64,000 nt of DNA from the NCBI GenBank assembly GCA_949294665.1, contig CASFID010000052.1, positions 62,001-126,000 of the forward strand, in the 5' to 3' direction. The position numbers were made by a program, and so were the translations under genes. This DNA comes from an uncultured Eubacteriales bacterium. Its GTDB lineage: Bacteria; Bacillota; Clostridia; Lachnospirales; Lachnospiraceae. Shown in pieces: positions 27,740 to 36,354 of the stretch (its first letter is position 1; each line of letters opens with the position of its first letter). A model generated the notes under the pieces. That model worked only from the letters and a program-made list of their open reading frames with translations. It was not told the DNA's origin and did not search any database.

Positions 27740-29667
27740 GTTTCTTTCTCCTGACTTATGATTTTTTCATACATTTTTTCGATATCACTCCTGTAGATCC
27801 CGATCGTCTTCCTGTCGGGCAGAGCTTCCTGCACCCCGTAGCGCGTAACGGTGATGCCCGCGGCGTACGTTGCATATACGACGGAGTAAATGAGCTCCTG
27901 TCCCTGACTCAGACATACGGCGAGAGCGCTGATAAAAGAGTCGGCCCCGCCGGTCGTATCGACCGCTGTAAAAGGTGCGCTCGGAAAGTAAATGGAGTGC
28001 TCTGAGTTCCTCAGATAACATCCCCGTTTTCCGAGAGTGACGATCACGTTTCTGACACCTTTCTCAAGGAGCATCCCTGTCTTTTCTTCCAGCGGTAATT
28101 CTCCGGGAATGATCCTGTTAAGCTCCCGCTCGTTGGGGATAAGGTAGTGTATGTGGCTCAGCAGTGACGAGTCCAGCTTATCTACGGCGGAAGGCTTCAG
28201 CATGACCTGTACGTTATGGGCGCGGCACATCTGGATCGCAGATGTAGCCGCCTCTGCGGAAATTTCCAGCGAGAGAAGACAGTAGTTTGATTTTTGAAAA
28301 AGGCTCTCATGCCGTACGAGCTGCCGGCCGTCGAGACACAGGTTGGCTCCGGGGTAGACAACAATCGTATTTTCACCGTTTCTGTCAATGTATACAAATG
28401 CTTTTCCGCTGTCATTTACAGAGTCAAACTCGATGCCCTCGACATTTACCTGATTGTCGGTAAGACTTTTGTGAAGAAGCCTTCCGTCAGGATCCTTGCC
28501 CAGTCTCCCGATCATTGAGACGTTCCCGCCCAGCTTTCCGGAACCTACGGCCTGATTGCCGCCCTTCCCACCCGGAAGAGTCAGGATGCCGCCGGCGATC
28601 TGTGTCTCTCCGTCCACGGGGATATCGGAAAGTTCCAGAGTGATATCCATATTGAGACTTCCCACTACGAGGATGTTTGTCTCTCGGGCTGCGGGAGCAG
28701 GCGGGCTTATGCTCCCGCGGTCGACCAGCGACAACGGGACAGACTTTGTCGCCTCTGCGCTCTTGCGCTGACTGATCGTATCCAGCAGGTAGAGAGCGGC
28801 TCTTTCTGCCATTTCCTCAAAGGGGAGCTCCACGGCCGTAATCCCGCCGGAAATATATTTCAGCGAGGTCTCGTCGCCGATAGAGATGACGGAGAGCATA
28901 TGAGGAATGCAGATTCCGGCGGCAGACGCGTAGCTGCATACTGCCCTTGCGATTTCCGGCGAGCCGCATATAACGGCGGTCACCGAATCGTTGACACAGT
29001 CCTCCAGACCGCCCTCCGCTATAATGTCGTCCATACTCTCTCCGGTATGCCAGGCTTCCATGCGGCAGGGTTCGCCGTGTCTGCGCAGGGCCTCCTCAGC
29101 CCCATACAGGATGGAAGAGTGTTCTTTGAGCACGATGCAGGAGAGTCTGGTATGGCCCTCTCCGATGAGACGTGCGGCGGCGAGTTTCCCGGCGTCATAA
29201 AGAGACAGATAGAAGGTGCTTCCCTGCGAAGAAGAGAAATCATTGCTCTCCGTAATGTATACTGTATTCAAATCAGCTGTATATGCCCCAAGGTCCTGAT
29301 CTGAACAGATCAGAAGTCCGCTGATGTTGAGAGACTGCATCTGCCGGACCGCCTCTGCGATCGATTCGGGAGAGCCGTCGACGATCCGCGGTATCAGATT
29401 GTATCCTCTGGGGATCATCGCCTGTTCCATGGACCGGAGCATCTGTCCTGCACGCGAGTAGACGTCTTTTAAAATGACTCCGATGAGACGTTGTTTTCTT
29501 CGTTCGTCTTTGCGATACCTGGAATAGGGCACATAGTTGTATTCCTCAATGATACTGAGAACGCGCTGCCGCGTGGTCTCGCTGATATCTTTGTCTTTGC
29601 CGTTTACGATCTTGGAGACTGTGGACGGGGAAACATTTGCCAGTGCCGCGATTTCCTGAATAGTCAT
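27736..29667 (-). CDS. LacI-type regulator fused to a PfkB/ribokinase domain
   Basis: Three-part protein of 643 residues. Residues about 1-55: LacI HTH (TIQEIAALANVSPSTVSKIV). About 60-320: periplasmic-binding-like sensor. About 330-635: a complete PfkB kinase (GSLNMDITLELSD, LPGGKGGNQAVGSGKLGG, and DTTGGADSF in the place of DTTGAGDSF, with catalytic Asp kept). ATG 29667 is chosen because GGAGG lies 8 nt upstream; a GTG at 29682 sits on that ribosome binding site. It is the first gene of the operon and likely controls it. Whether the kinase part acts as an enzyme or a sensor is open. Confidence 0.88.
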   Translation of the reverse strand: MTIQEIAALANVSPSTVSKIVNGKDKDISETTRQRVLSIIEEYNYVPYSRYRKDERRKQRLIGVILKDVYSRAGQMLRSMEQAMIPRGYNLIPRIVDGSPESIAEAVRQMQSLNISGLLICSDQDLGAYTADLNTVYITESNDFSSSQGSTFYLSLYDAGKLAAARLIGEGHTRLSCIVLKEHSSILYGAEEALRRHGEPCRMEAWHTGESMDDIIAEGGLEDCVNDSVTAVICGSPEIARAVCSYASAAGICIPHMLSVISIGDETSLKYISGGITAVELPFEEMAERAALYLLDTISQRKSAEATKSVPLSLVDRGSISPPAPAARETNILVVGSLNMDITLELSDIPVDGETQIAGGILTLPGGKGGNQAVGSGKLGGNVSMIGRLGKDPDGRLLHKSLTDNQVNVEGIEFDSVNDSGKAFVYIDRNGENTIVVYPGANLCLDGRQLVRHESLFQKSNYCLLSLEISAEAATSAIQMCRAHNVQVMLKPSAVDKLDSSLLSHIHYLIPNERELNRIIPGELPLEEKTGMLLEKGVRNVIVTLGKRGCYLRNSEHSIYFPSAPFTAVDTTGGADSFISALAVCLSQGQELIYSVVYATYAAGITVTRYGVQEALPDRKTIGIYRSDIEKMYEKIISQEKET

Positions 29668-29703
29668 ATGCTGTTCCTCCACAAATCATTGCTGCCTACG
29701 AGA

Positions 29704-29739
29704 TGATTAGATTATATACATTTGTGCAAAACTAATCAA
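29704..29739 (-). promoter_or_regulatory. promoter and candidate operator of the nucleoside operon
   Basis: Minus-strand TTGATT (29739-29734), 17-bp spacer, TATAAT (29716-29711). An inverted repeat CTAATCA (29732-29738) / TGATTAG (29704-29710) brackets the promoter, consistent with autorepression by the LacI-PfkB protein. The rest of 29740-29877 is AT-rich with no gene visible. Confidence 0.65.
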
Positions 29740-29877
29740 TATAAAGGAAGTTACGAAACTATTTTCCGACATAATGCATAAAAACAATAGGTTTACTAAA
29801 AAACTTTCGTTAGAAAATAAAAGAAAAATCTGTCTATTATTATCATTGATGCAAATGATCAGATATATACTTTCGTC

Positions 29878-29906
29878 TTGCATTTTATGAGCGCCTATAC
29901 TACAAT
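29878..29906 (+). promoter_or_regulatory. promoter of the GGDEF-EAL gene
   Basis: TTGCAT (29878-29883), 17-bp spacer, TACAAT (29901-29906), about 100 bp before the ATG. Confidence 0.6.
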
Positions 29907-30006
29907 AAAATTGCTTTACAGCGTAAGCAGTACATGAGTTTCTGAACATTTTTGCAGTGAAAACAGCTTATCTGCCGAAAGCAGATACAACAGGGGAGAG
30001 AATAAT

Positions 30007-31626
30007 ATGAGTGAAAGTTACAGACCGCGTTCTCTGATGGAAATCATCAACGACGTACTGAGTACGGTCCGCGATTATTACGATGCAGAGTACGCTTATT
30101 ATATTGAAAAAGAACAGGGAGATATCGAGACGATCTACGAATGGTGCGCGGAGAATGTGGAGTGGCAGAGAGACAAGCTCAAGCTCCTTCCGGAGGAACA
30201 GCAGCCAAGGTGGATGAAAGAAGAGATAACGGATACGACTGCGGACAGCTACAGCGTCTTCCGCCAGATCAGCGAAGATACGACGGCGATCCTTGCGGTT
30301 GCAGGCGTGCACAGAGGCGGCTGCACGCTCGATCTTATGCGTGCGCTGATCCCCTACATCCCGCAGGCGATCGCGCTCCAGAAAATGCAGAAGCAGCAGG
30401 AGTATTTAAGCTATCACGACGACCTGACAGGCCTTCTCAACAGAAACAGTCTGGTGGCCTATCTGGAGCAGGACAACAGCAGTGAGTTGAAGTCTCTCGG
30501 AGCGCTGTCCGTCGACATCAACGGACTGAAGAACTTTAACAAGGAGTTCGGCAGAGAATACGGCGATGAAGTAGTCGTACGGGTGGGAGAAGTGCTGGCA
30601 GAGCATTTCCACAGCGGGGAGGTATACCGCCTGACAGGAGACGAGTATCTTGTTCTTGAGGAGGACATCAACTACGAGTCATTTACAAAACAAATATATG
30701 CGGCCCATACGAAACTGGACAATATCAGTCTCGGACTGGTGTCTATGGGATATGCGTGGGAGAAAGTCGACATTGATGTAGACAAACTTGTAAACAGCGC
30801 TGAGATCATGATGCGCGAGGAGAAGAAAAAGTATTATAAGAATCTGAAAAAAGGGCATCATGAACCGATCATCAAACAGGATCTTCTCGAAGATCTCAAG
30901 CAGGGGAATTTCATTGTATGTCTGGTACCGAAAATGGATACGCAGACAGAAACGGTAGCGGGCGCCGAGGCGGTGGTGCGCTATCACCATAAGGATCTGG
31001 GCATCGTAGATCCGGGCAGATATATCAATCTGCTGGAGGAAACAAAACTGTCCCACTATCTGGATCTGTATGTTTTTGAGGAAGTGTGCAAAACACTGCA
31101 CCGCTGGGAACTTGAAGATATCCCGCTTATCCCTATCGCGGTGAATTTCGCGGGGGCGACGCTCAAGCAGGAGAGCATTGCGGACAAGATGCTTCGTCTT
31201 ATCCAGAAATATCATGTAAGATGTGAATATCTGGAAGTAGAAGTTTCGGAGTCGGGCAACGACATGAATCAGGAAATGCTTTCCGAGACGAGCAGCAAGA
31301 TAAGAAAAGCGAATGTGAGAGTGATCCTCGATCATTTTGGGGCGAAGGATTCGAGTTTCTCAATCCTCTCTCTGATGGAATTTGACGGACTCAAGCTCGA
31401 TAAGAGCCTTATTACAAATATAGTCGGAAACACGCGCAGCCGGATCGTCGCGGAGGCAGTGGTCGACATCTGCCGTCAGCTCGGAGCCTCTGTTCAGGCT
31501 TCCGGAGTGGAGACGCAGGATCAGTTTAATGTCTTAAAAGAACTGGGATGTGATTATGCTCAGGGTACCCTGTTTAATAAACCGATCACTATAGAGACGT
31601 TTGAAGTCAGGTATCTGAAAGGCTGA
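30007..31626 (+). CDS. GGDEF-EAL domain protein with degenerate active sites
   Basis: Cytosolic protein of 539 residues. Residues 1-130: no recognised domain, perhaps GAF-like. About 135-265: GGDEF fold (HDDLTGLLNRNSL), but the active loop reads TGDEY instead of GGDEF. About 295-535: EAL fold in which EAL is EAV (GAEAVVRY) and the DDFG motif is DHFG. The second catalytic aspartate of the EAL site is thus replaced, so phosphodiesterase activity is doubtful; it may bind c-di-GMP or act as a scaffold. Only 3 nt separate it from the phosphopantetheinyl transferase. Confidence 0.88.
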   Translation: MSESYRPRSLMEIINDVLSTVRDYYDAEYAYYIEKEQGDIETIYEWCAENVEWQRDKLKLLPEEQQPRWMKEEITDTTADSYSVFRQISEDTTAILAVAGVHRGGCTLDLMRALIPYIPQAIALQKMQKQQEYLSYHDDLTGLLNRNSLVAYLEQDNSSELKSLGALSVDINGLKNFNKEFGREYGDEVVVRVGEVLAEHFHSGEVYRLTGDEYLVLEEDINYESFTKQIYAAHTKLDNISLGLVSMGYAWEKVDIDVDKLVNSAEIMMREEKKKYYKNLKKGHHEPIIKQDLLEDLKQGNFIVCLVPKMDTQTETVAGAEAVVRYHHKDLGIVDPGRYINLLEETKLSHYLDLYVFEEVCKTLHRWELEDIPLIPIAVNFAGATLKQESIADKMLRLIQKYHVRCEYLEVEVSESGNDMNQEMLSETSSKIRKANVRVILDHFGAKDSSFSILSLMEFDGLKLDKSLITNIVGNTRSRIVAEAVVDICRQLGASVQASGVETQDQFNVLKELGCDYAQGTLFNKPITIETFEVRYLKG

Positions 31627-31629
31627 AGC

Positions 31630-32256
31630 ATGATAAGAGCATGGATCGCAGACATCACACCGCTTTATGAAGACGACTGTTACAAGAGATACTATGGAAT
31701 GGTTCCGGACTTCCGCAGACAAAAGGCCGATCAGCTCAAGCGGATCGGGATGAAGGCGCAGAGTATAGGCGTGTGGGCTCTCTGGCAGAAAATACGCAGC
31801 GAGTACGGACTGCCGGAAGACGCCAGGTTTAATCTCTCTCATTCGGGGAAATTCGTCATGTGCGCAGCAGAGACGGACGGCACGACGGCCAGCGTGGGCT
31901 GCGATGTGGAAGAGGTGGGCGCGCTCAGGATCAATATTGCCAGAAGATTCTTCTGCAGAGAAGAATATGAGACTATAATGAAAGAGAGTTCAGATGAGGA
32001 GCGGACAGATCTGTTCTACAGATACTGGGTGCTTAAGGAAAGCTTTATGAAAGCGACCGGGAAAGGTATGGCGCTCCCCGCCAACTCATTCTGCATCAGA
32101 CTGGGAGAACCGCCTGTCCTGATAAGACAGCCCGTCGAGTTTCCGGAGAGATATCATTATCGTGAATACCGGCTGCCTGACGTGCCGTACAGGATGGCGG
32201 TCTGCGGAACGGATCAGGAGATTGACGAAGTGCTCCACACGGAACTGACTTTATGA
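31630..32256 (+). CDS. 4'-phosphopantetheinyl transferase (Sfp type)
   Basis: Transfers phosphopantetheine from CoA to a carrier-protein serine. 208 residues with the family's motifs: FNLSHSGKFV, the Mg-binding GCDVEE, and RYWVLKESFMKATGKGM. Starts 3 nt after the GGDEF-EAL stop, so the two are co-transcribed. No carrier protein, NRPS or PKS lies in the window, so the client is elsewhere; it could also be the cell's acyl-carrier activation enzyme. Confidence 0.92.
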   Translation: MIRAWIADITPLYEDDCYKRYYGMVPDFRRQKADQLKRIGMKAQSIGVWALWQKIRSEYGLPEDARFNLSHSGKFVMCAAETDGTTASVGCDVEEVGALRINIARRFFCREEYETIMKESSDEERTDLFYRYWVLKESFMKATGKGMALPANSFCIRLGEPPVLIRQPVEFPERYHYREYRLPDVPYRMAVCGTDQEIDEVLHTELTL

Positions 32257-32287
32257 GAGGAGCCCTGCGCGGGCATAAATTCCTCTC
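32255..32287 (+). repeat. hairpin after the phosphopantetheinyl transferase gene
   Basis: GAGAGGA (32255-32261) and TCCTCTC (32281-32287) enclose an inner GCCC/GGGC stem. No T-run follows, so it is not a classical terminator. Confidence 0.4.
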
Positions 32288-32367
32288 CCGGCGCCATATG
32301 GCTGACTGTTACTATATACTTTCTGTAAGATAAAGGGGAATATAAACAGTACATAAGGAGGAAGACC

Positions 32368-33273
32368 ATGGAAGATTTAACATTTGGCGAGCAGATCAAG
32401 ATCATTCTTGGAAGAAAAGGAATGACTATCAAGCAGCTGGCCGAGCAGATCGAGATCAGGACAGGAAAAAAGATGTCAAGACAGAATCTCACGCAGCGCC
32501 TCGGACGGGATAATTTCCAGGAGCAGGATATGAGAATGATCGCGGAGATTCTTGATTGCCCGTTTCATCTGAGCATCCTGTCGGAGATTCCCGCGCAGCC
32601 ACATAGCAATAGCACAGCGTCTGTGGAGGCGGCGCCTGCGCGCAGGGACGCGCCAGAGAATACACAGACAAAAAGAGCCGGGGAGGAGAGAGGGTATCAG
32701 GAACACCAGGCGGCTGAAGAAGAAGACAGAGTGGAAGAAAGGGACATGACGATCGAAGAAAGGGATATGACGATCGGAGAACTCTATGAGATCCACAGAG
32801 AACTGTCTGAACTCGAGGAGAACGCCAGAGCGGGGGAACCCGTAGAAGAGATCAAGAAGGAACTGAAGGAAAAAGTTGAAAAGACGCCCGGAGAAGAAGA
32901 CGGGACCGTTCGGATACAGACTGTGGGGACAGAGGGCGGAGCGGCAGGCGCTCCAGGAGAGGACAGCCCCGCCCCGGTCGATGCAGGCGGCGATAAGAAC
33001 CGCAGGGACCGCGCGGAAGATGATTTTGAACCGGTTATTTCCTATCATGACGCAGAGGAAGACAGAGAAAACGGCGAAGTGAATCCGTATACAGGGCGGG
33101 AGTACCAGTCCAACAGTGTCCGTATGCATCCGACGAGGATCGGTTACGTCCAGGTGTACGACCGCACGATCCACAAGTGGACGGATATGACGGAGTGGGC
33201 GTTTCTCGGACTGCAGGAGAGAAAAAAGGCTCTGCTCGGAAAATCATACGAGCCGCCGATCTATCTTGACTGA
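32368..33273 (+). CDS. HTH-domain protein with long acidic linker and conserved-looking C-terminus
   Basis: 301 residues. N-terminal helix-turn-helix of XRE-like shape (about 5-72: FGEQIKIILGRKGMTIKQLA), then a low-complexity, Glu/Ala/Gly-rich linker of about 160 residues containing a perfect EERDMTI duplication and a coiled coil, then a compact, aromatic C-terminal block (about 245-301: YTGREYQSNS, RIGYVQVYD, WTDMTEWAFLGL). No family with an assigned function is recognised. It is 42 nt upstream of the dGTPase gene, on the same strand. TAAGGAGGAAG precedes the ATG. Confidence 0.7.
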   Translation: MEDLTFGEQIKIILGRKGMTIKQLAEQIEIRTGKKMSRQNLTQRLGRDNFQEQDMRMIAEILDCPFHLSILSEIPAQPHSNSTASVEAAPARRDAPENTQTKRAGEERGYQEHQAAEEEDRVEERDMTIEERDMTIGELYEIHRELSELEENARAGEPVEEIKKELKEKVEKTPGEEDGTVRIQTVGTEGGAAGAPGEDSPAPVDAGGDKNRRDRAEDDFEPVISYHDAEEDRENGEVNPYTGREYQSNSVRMHPTRIGYVQVYDRTIHKWTDMTEWAFLGLQERKKALLGKSYEPPIYLD

Positions 33274-33315
33274 CAGCAGGATGCGAATACTGGAATAAGG
33301 AAAGGAGCAGGACAG

Positions 33316-34722
33316 ATGGAGTGGAAAACACTGCTGTCTCCGAGGCGTGAAAGGGAGAACCCGGGAAAACTGCGGTCAGCTGACTTGAGAAGTGAGTTTG
33401 AGAAAGATTATCATCGCATCATCGGGAGTGCGTCTTTCAGACGCCTGCAGGATAAGACTCAGGTATTTCCTCTGGATCAGAGCGATTTTATACGGACGAG
33501 ACTGACGCATTCTCTGGAAGTATCGTCCCTGGGAAAGTCTCTGGGACAGAATATAGGAGAAAATATCCTTAAGTTCCGCGGACATTCGGGGTTTACACCA
33601 CAGATGAAAGAAGACATCTCGCACATTCTGGAATGTGCCGGTCTGATACACGATATCGGGAATCCGCCCTTTGGACATTTCGGGGAGACCGCAATCCGCG
33701 AATGGTTTGCGAGAAATCTCCCCGTACTTATTTTCAAAGGGAAACCTGTGGGAGACATACTCACTGACCGGATGAAACAGGATTTTCTTCATTTTGAAGG
33801 CAATGCACAGGCTCTGCGTCTTGTCACGAAGCTCCACTATCTTGTGGATGAGCATGGAATGAATCTGACGTTTGCCCTGCTCAACACGATTATCAAATAT
33901 CCGGTCCCGTCTACGGCCATCCGTAAGGACAGCGGCAATATCAAAGAGAAGAAGATGGGATATTATCTGGCCGACGAGGAAGTGTTCAAAAAGGTGACCG
34001 AGACTACAGGAGCCGGCGGAAACAGGCATCCTCTCACATATATCCTGGAAGCGGCAGATGATCTTGCTTATAAGACTGCAGATATCGAGGATGCGTTTGT
34101 GAAAGGTTTTATTACCTTTCAGACGCTGGAGAAGGAACTGGAGCCACTGGAAAAAAGCGCCGGACAGTCGCCTTTCAGACCGCTGGACAAACTGCATCAG
34201 CTCCGGGAGCGCGGGCTGAAACGAGGAGTCAGCAATCCGGAGTCCTACGCGGTCAAGAACTGGATCATCAGTCTGCAGGGATTCCTGATCAACTGTGCGA
34301 CTTTCGGATTTACCTCTCATTATGACAGTATCATGGAGGGGGCATGCAGACAGGATCTGTTCGCAGGCACGTTCGGAGAGAAACTGATAGAACTGCTGGG
34401 AGATATGGCGTCCCGCTATGTATTTTCCTCTATGGAGATCTACAAGATGGAGGTGGCGGAGGCGGCTATCCTGGATGCGCTTATGGACAAGCTGGTCCGG
34501 GCGGTGCTGTATTATGACACAGATATCAGGCAGGATACGATCGATATGCGTGTCATATCATTTATATCTGACAATTATAAAAATGCCTACAGGCTGAATT
34601 CGGCCGGCAGGAGTGAAGCGGAGAAACTGTATCTCCGCCTGCTCCTTGTGACCGACTATGTGTGCGGCATGACTGACAGCTATGCGAAACGTTTATATCA
34701 GGAGATGAACGGACTTATCTGA
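33316..34722 (+). CDS. dgt: dGTP triphosphohydrolase
   Basis: HD-domain enzyme of 468 residues that splits dGTP (or other dNTPs) into deoxynucleoside and triphosphate. Motifs: GSASFRRLQDKTQVF, metal-binding RLTHSLEVSSLG and HDIGNPPFGHFGE, and the later YILEAADDLAYKTADIEDA. Length and order match Dgt of Firmicutes. Its final 8 nt overlap the convergent next gene. Known roles are dNTP pool control and, in some bacteria, phage defence; no defence context is evident here beyond the upstream HTH gene. Confidence 0.94.
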   Translation: MEWKTLLSPRRERENPGKLRSADLRSEFEKDYHRIIGSASFRRLQDKTQVFPLDQSDFIRTRLTHSLEVSSLGKSLGQNIGENILKFRGHSGFTPQMKEDISHILECAGLIHDIGNPPFGHFGETAIREWFARNLPVLIFKGKPVGDILTDRMKQDFLHFEGNAQALRLVTKLHYLVDEHGMNLTFALLNTIIKYPVPSTAIRKDSGNIKEKKMGYYLADEEVFKKVTETTGAGGNRHPLTYILEAADDLAYKTADIEDAFVKGFITFQTLEKELEPLEKSAGQSPFRPLDKLHQLRERGLKRGVSNPESYAVKNWIISLQGFLINCATFGFTSHYDSIMEGACRQDLFAGTFGEKLIELLGDMASRYVFSSMEIYKMEVAEAAILDALMDKLVRAVLYYDTDIRQDTIDMRVISFISDNYKNAYRLNSAGRSEAEKLYLRLLLVTDYVCGMTDSYAKRLYQEMNGLI

Positions 34723-35692
34723 CGTTGTCATCCTGACGGAAATCGCCGGCTGAGCCGCATGGCCCCACACACCGGCACCAGTGTCCGAAATCCGCCCCGT
34801 CATTTCGCTCGTTCTCACTCAAGCCGGCCGCAGATATATAGGCTCGGGTGAACCTGGGAAAACCGAAGAGATCTGCCGCGCGCGCCTCATGTGGATCGTA
34901 GATGCCCGGGACTCCAAGCCATAACCGGTCGTTTTCTTCAATGAGCAGCAGATGGCCGTAATTGCGGCAGCCGTGGAGCAGAAAACTGTTGTTGGCGAGA
35001 TGCCAGAATCTGCGCGGGAGAATTGAAAGATCGGACCGCCGGATCTTCTTTACCCGGGGCAGCTCTGCGGATTCGGCAGATTCCAGCGACATTTCCCCGG
35101 CAGATCCCGGAGCGGACTTTTCCGGCGTTTTGGATGCTTCTTCCGCTGTGGAGGAGCTTGTTTTTTTCTCCTCCGTATTTTCTGCCTCGTCTGCTGTCTC
35201 CTGCGGGGAGCCGGGCGGTTCTGCCTCGTCTGTTGTCTCCTGTGGGGAGCCGGGCGGTTCTGCCTCGTCTGCTGTCTCCTGCGGGGAGTCGGATGTGTTC
35301 TGATCGGTCAGTAGAAGCATATCTGTACTTACATTGAAGAAAAATGACGATGCCATCCAGAACAGCTGGAGTGACTTCCCTGCAAACCGGATCAGAAATC
35401 CGTCGATCTGTGTAAGGGATCGGTTCTGCGGAAAATGGATTTCCGATACGGACAGGCGGACTGCTATGTTTCTGCCGCAACAGTTCAGATCGGCTATATG
35501 TGCGCCGATCAGATGTTCCTGCTCGCGGTAAAACGCGATCAGTTCAAGAGCGGACGAGTTCCCGGCAGAGACGCCTTTCGCATGTATCTGCAGGATGCAT
35601 GACTGATAATGGCGCGAGACCTTGATAAATCCTACGTTGCGCCGGCGGTTTGCGTTTTCATATTCATATAGATAATAAGTACCCGGATTCAT
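34715..35692 (-). CDS. uncharacterised protein with 13-residue tandem repeats (possibly DUF6128)
   Basis: 325 residues, cytosolic. N-terminal domain (about 1-130: YYLYEYENANRRRNVGFIKV, a beta-rich block), a disordered Pro/Glu/Ser linker (about 130-215) with three tandem 13-residue units of the form SPQETADEAEPPG, and a C-terminal domain (about 215-325: WHLANNSFLLHGCRNYGHLL, LWLGVPGIYDPHEARAADL). The two terminal blocks resemble what I recall as DUF6128 of Lachnospiraceae, but I am not certain. Function unknown. Confidence 0.7.
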   Translation of the reverse strand: MNPGTYYLYEYENANRRRNVGFIKVSRHYQSCILQIHAKGVSAGNSSALELIAFYREQEHLIGAHIADLNCCGRNIAVRLSVSEIHFPQNRSLTQIDGFLIRFAGKSLQLFWMASSFFFNVSTDMLLLTDQNTSDSPQETADEAEPPGSPQETTDEAEPPGSPQETADEAENTEEKKTSSSTAEEASKTPEKSAPGSAGEMSLESAESAELPRVKKIRRSDLSILPRRFWHLANNSFLLHGCRNYGHLLLIEENDRLWLGVPGIYDPHEARAADLFGFPRFTRAYISAAGLSENERNDGADFGHWCRCVGPCGSAGDFRQDDNVR

Positions 35693-35800
35693 AGTTTACC
35701 TCTGATCTTGTCTCTTTTCAGTTTAGTTTATTCCCTGAGACCGGAAAAAAGAACAGAACGGGAACGGAACAGGGCACAAAACCGGGAGGAAAGGAAATAT

Positions 35801-36316
35801 ATGTCCACGGAGAGAACAGATATCGGTACAGAACAGAGGAATCTTGATGAAAAATATATGCGCGAAGCGATCCGGCAGGCGAAAAAAGCCTACAAACTGG
35901 ATGAAACGCCCATCGGCTGTGTGATCGTCCATGACGGGAAAATCATAGGCAGAGGATATAACCGCAGGAATACGGACAAGAGCCCGCTCGCACATGCGGA
36001 GATATCCGCGATCAGGAAGGCGGGAAAGAAGCTGGGAGACTGGCGCCTGGAGGAGTGTACTCTCTATGTGACACTGGAGCCGTGCCAGATGTGCGCCGGA
36101 GCGATCGTGCAGTCGCGCATCCCCCGGGTAGTGGTCGGATGTATGAACCCCAAAGCCGGGTGCGCCGGCTCGATCCTTAATCTGCTGGATGTAAAAGAGT
36201 TCAATCATCAGGCGGAGCTTACCACCGGGGTGCTCGGGGAAGAGTGCAGCGCACTGATGACAGGATTTTTCCGCGAACTGCGGGACCGGAAGAAGATGCA
36301 GAAGAAGTCGCTGTAG
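35801..36316 (+). CDS. tadA: tRNA-specific adenosine deaminase
   Basis: Converts A34 to inosine in tRNA-Arg(ACG). 171 residues from ATG 35801 (AAAGGA 5 nt upstream); a longer frame from 35708 would add an Arg/Glu-rich tail without a ribosome binding site. Zinc ligands and proton shuttle: H65-A-E67 and C95/C98 in EPCQMCAGA. As in many Firmicutes it lies next to the SRP RNA gene, here in convergent orientation with one gene between. Confidence 0.94.
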   Translation: MSTERTDIGTEQRNLDEKYMREAIRQAKKAYKLDETPIGCVIVHDGKIIGRGYNRRNTDKSPLAHAEISAIRKAGKKLGDWRLEECTLYVTLEPCQMCAGAIVQSRIPRVVVGCMNPKAGCAGSILNLLDVKEFNHQAELTTGVLGEECSALMTGFFRELRDRKKMQKKSL

Positions 36317-36325
36317 ATAAAGAAA

Positions 36326-36354
36326 AACCCCTCCGGATCAGGAGAGGTTTTTTT
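36326..36354 (+). terminator. terminator of tadA, overlapping the end of the convergent gene
   Basis: AACCCCTCC / GGAGAGGTT stem with a GGATCA loop and seven T. The stop codon of the convergent DUF2798 gene (36338) falls in the loop, so one hairpin may serve both strands. Confidence 0.8.
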
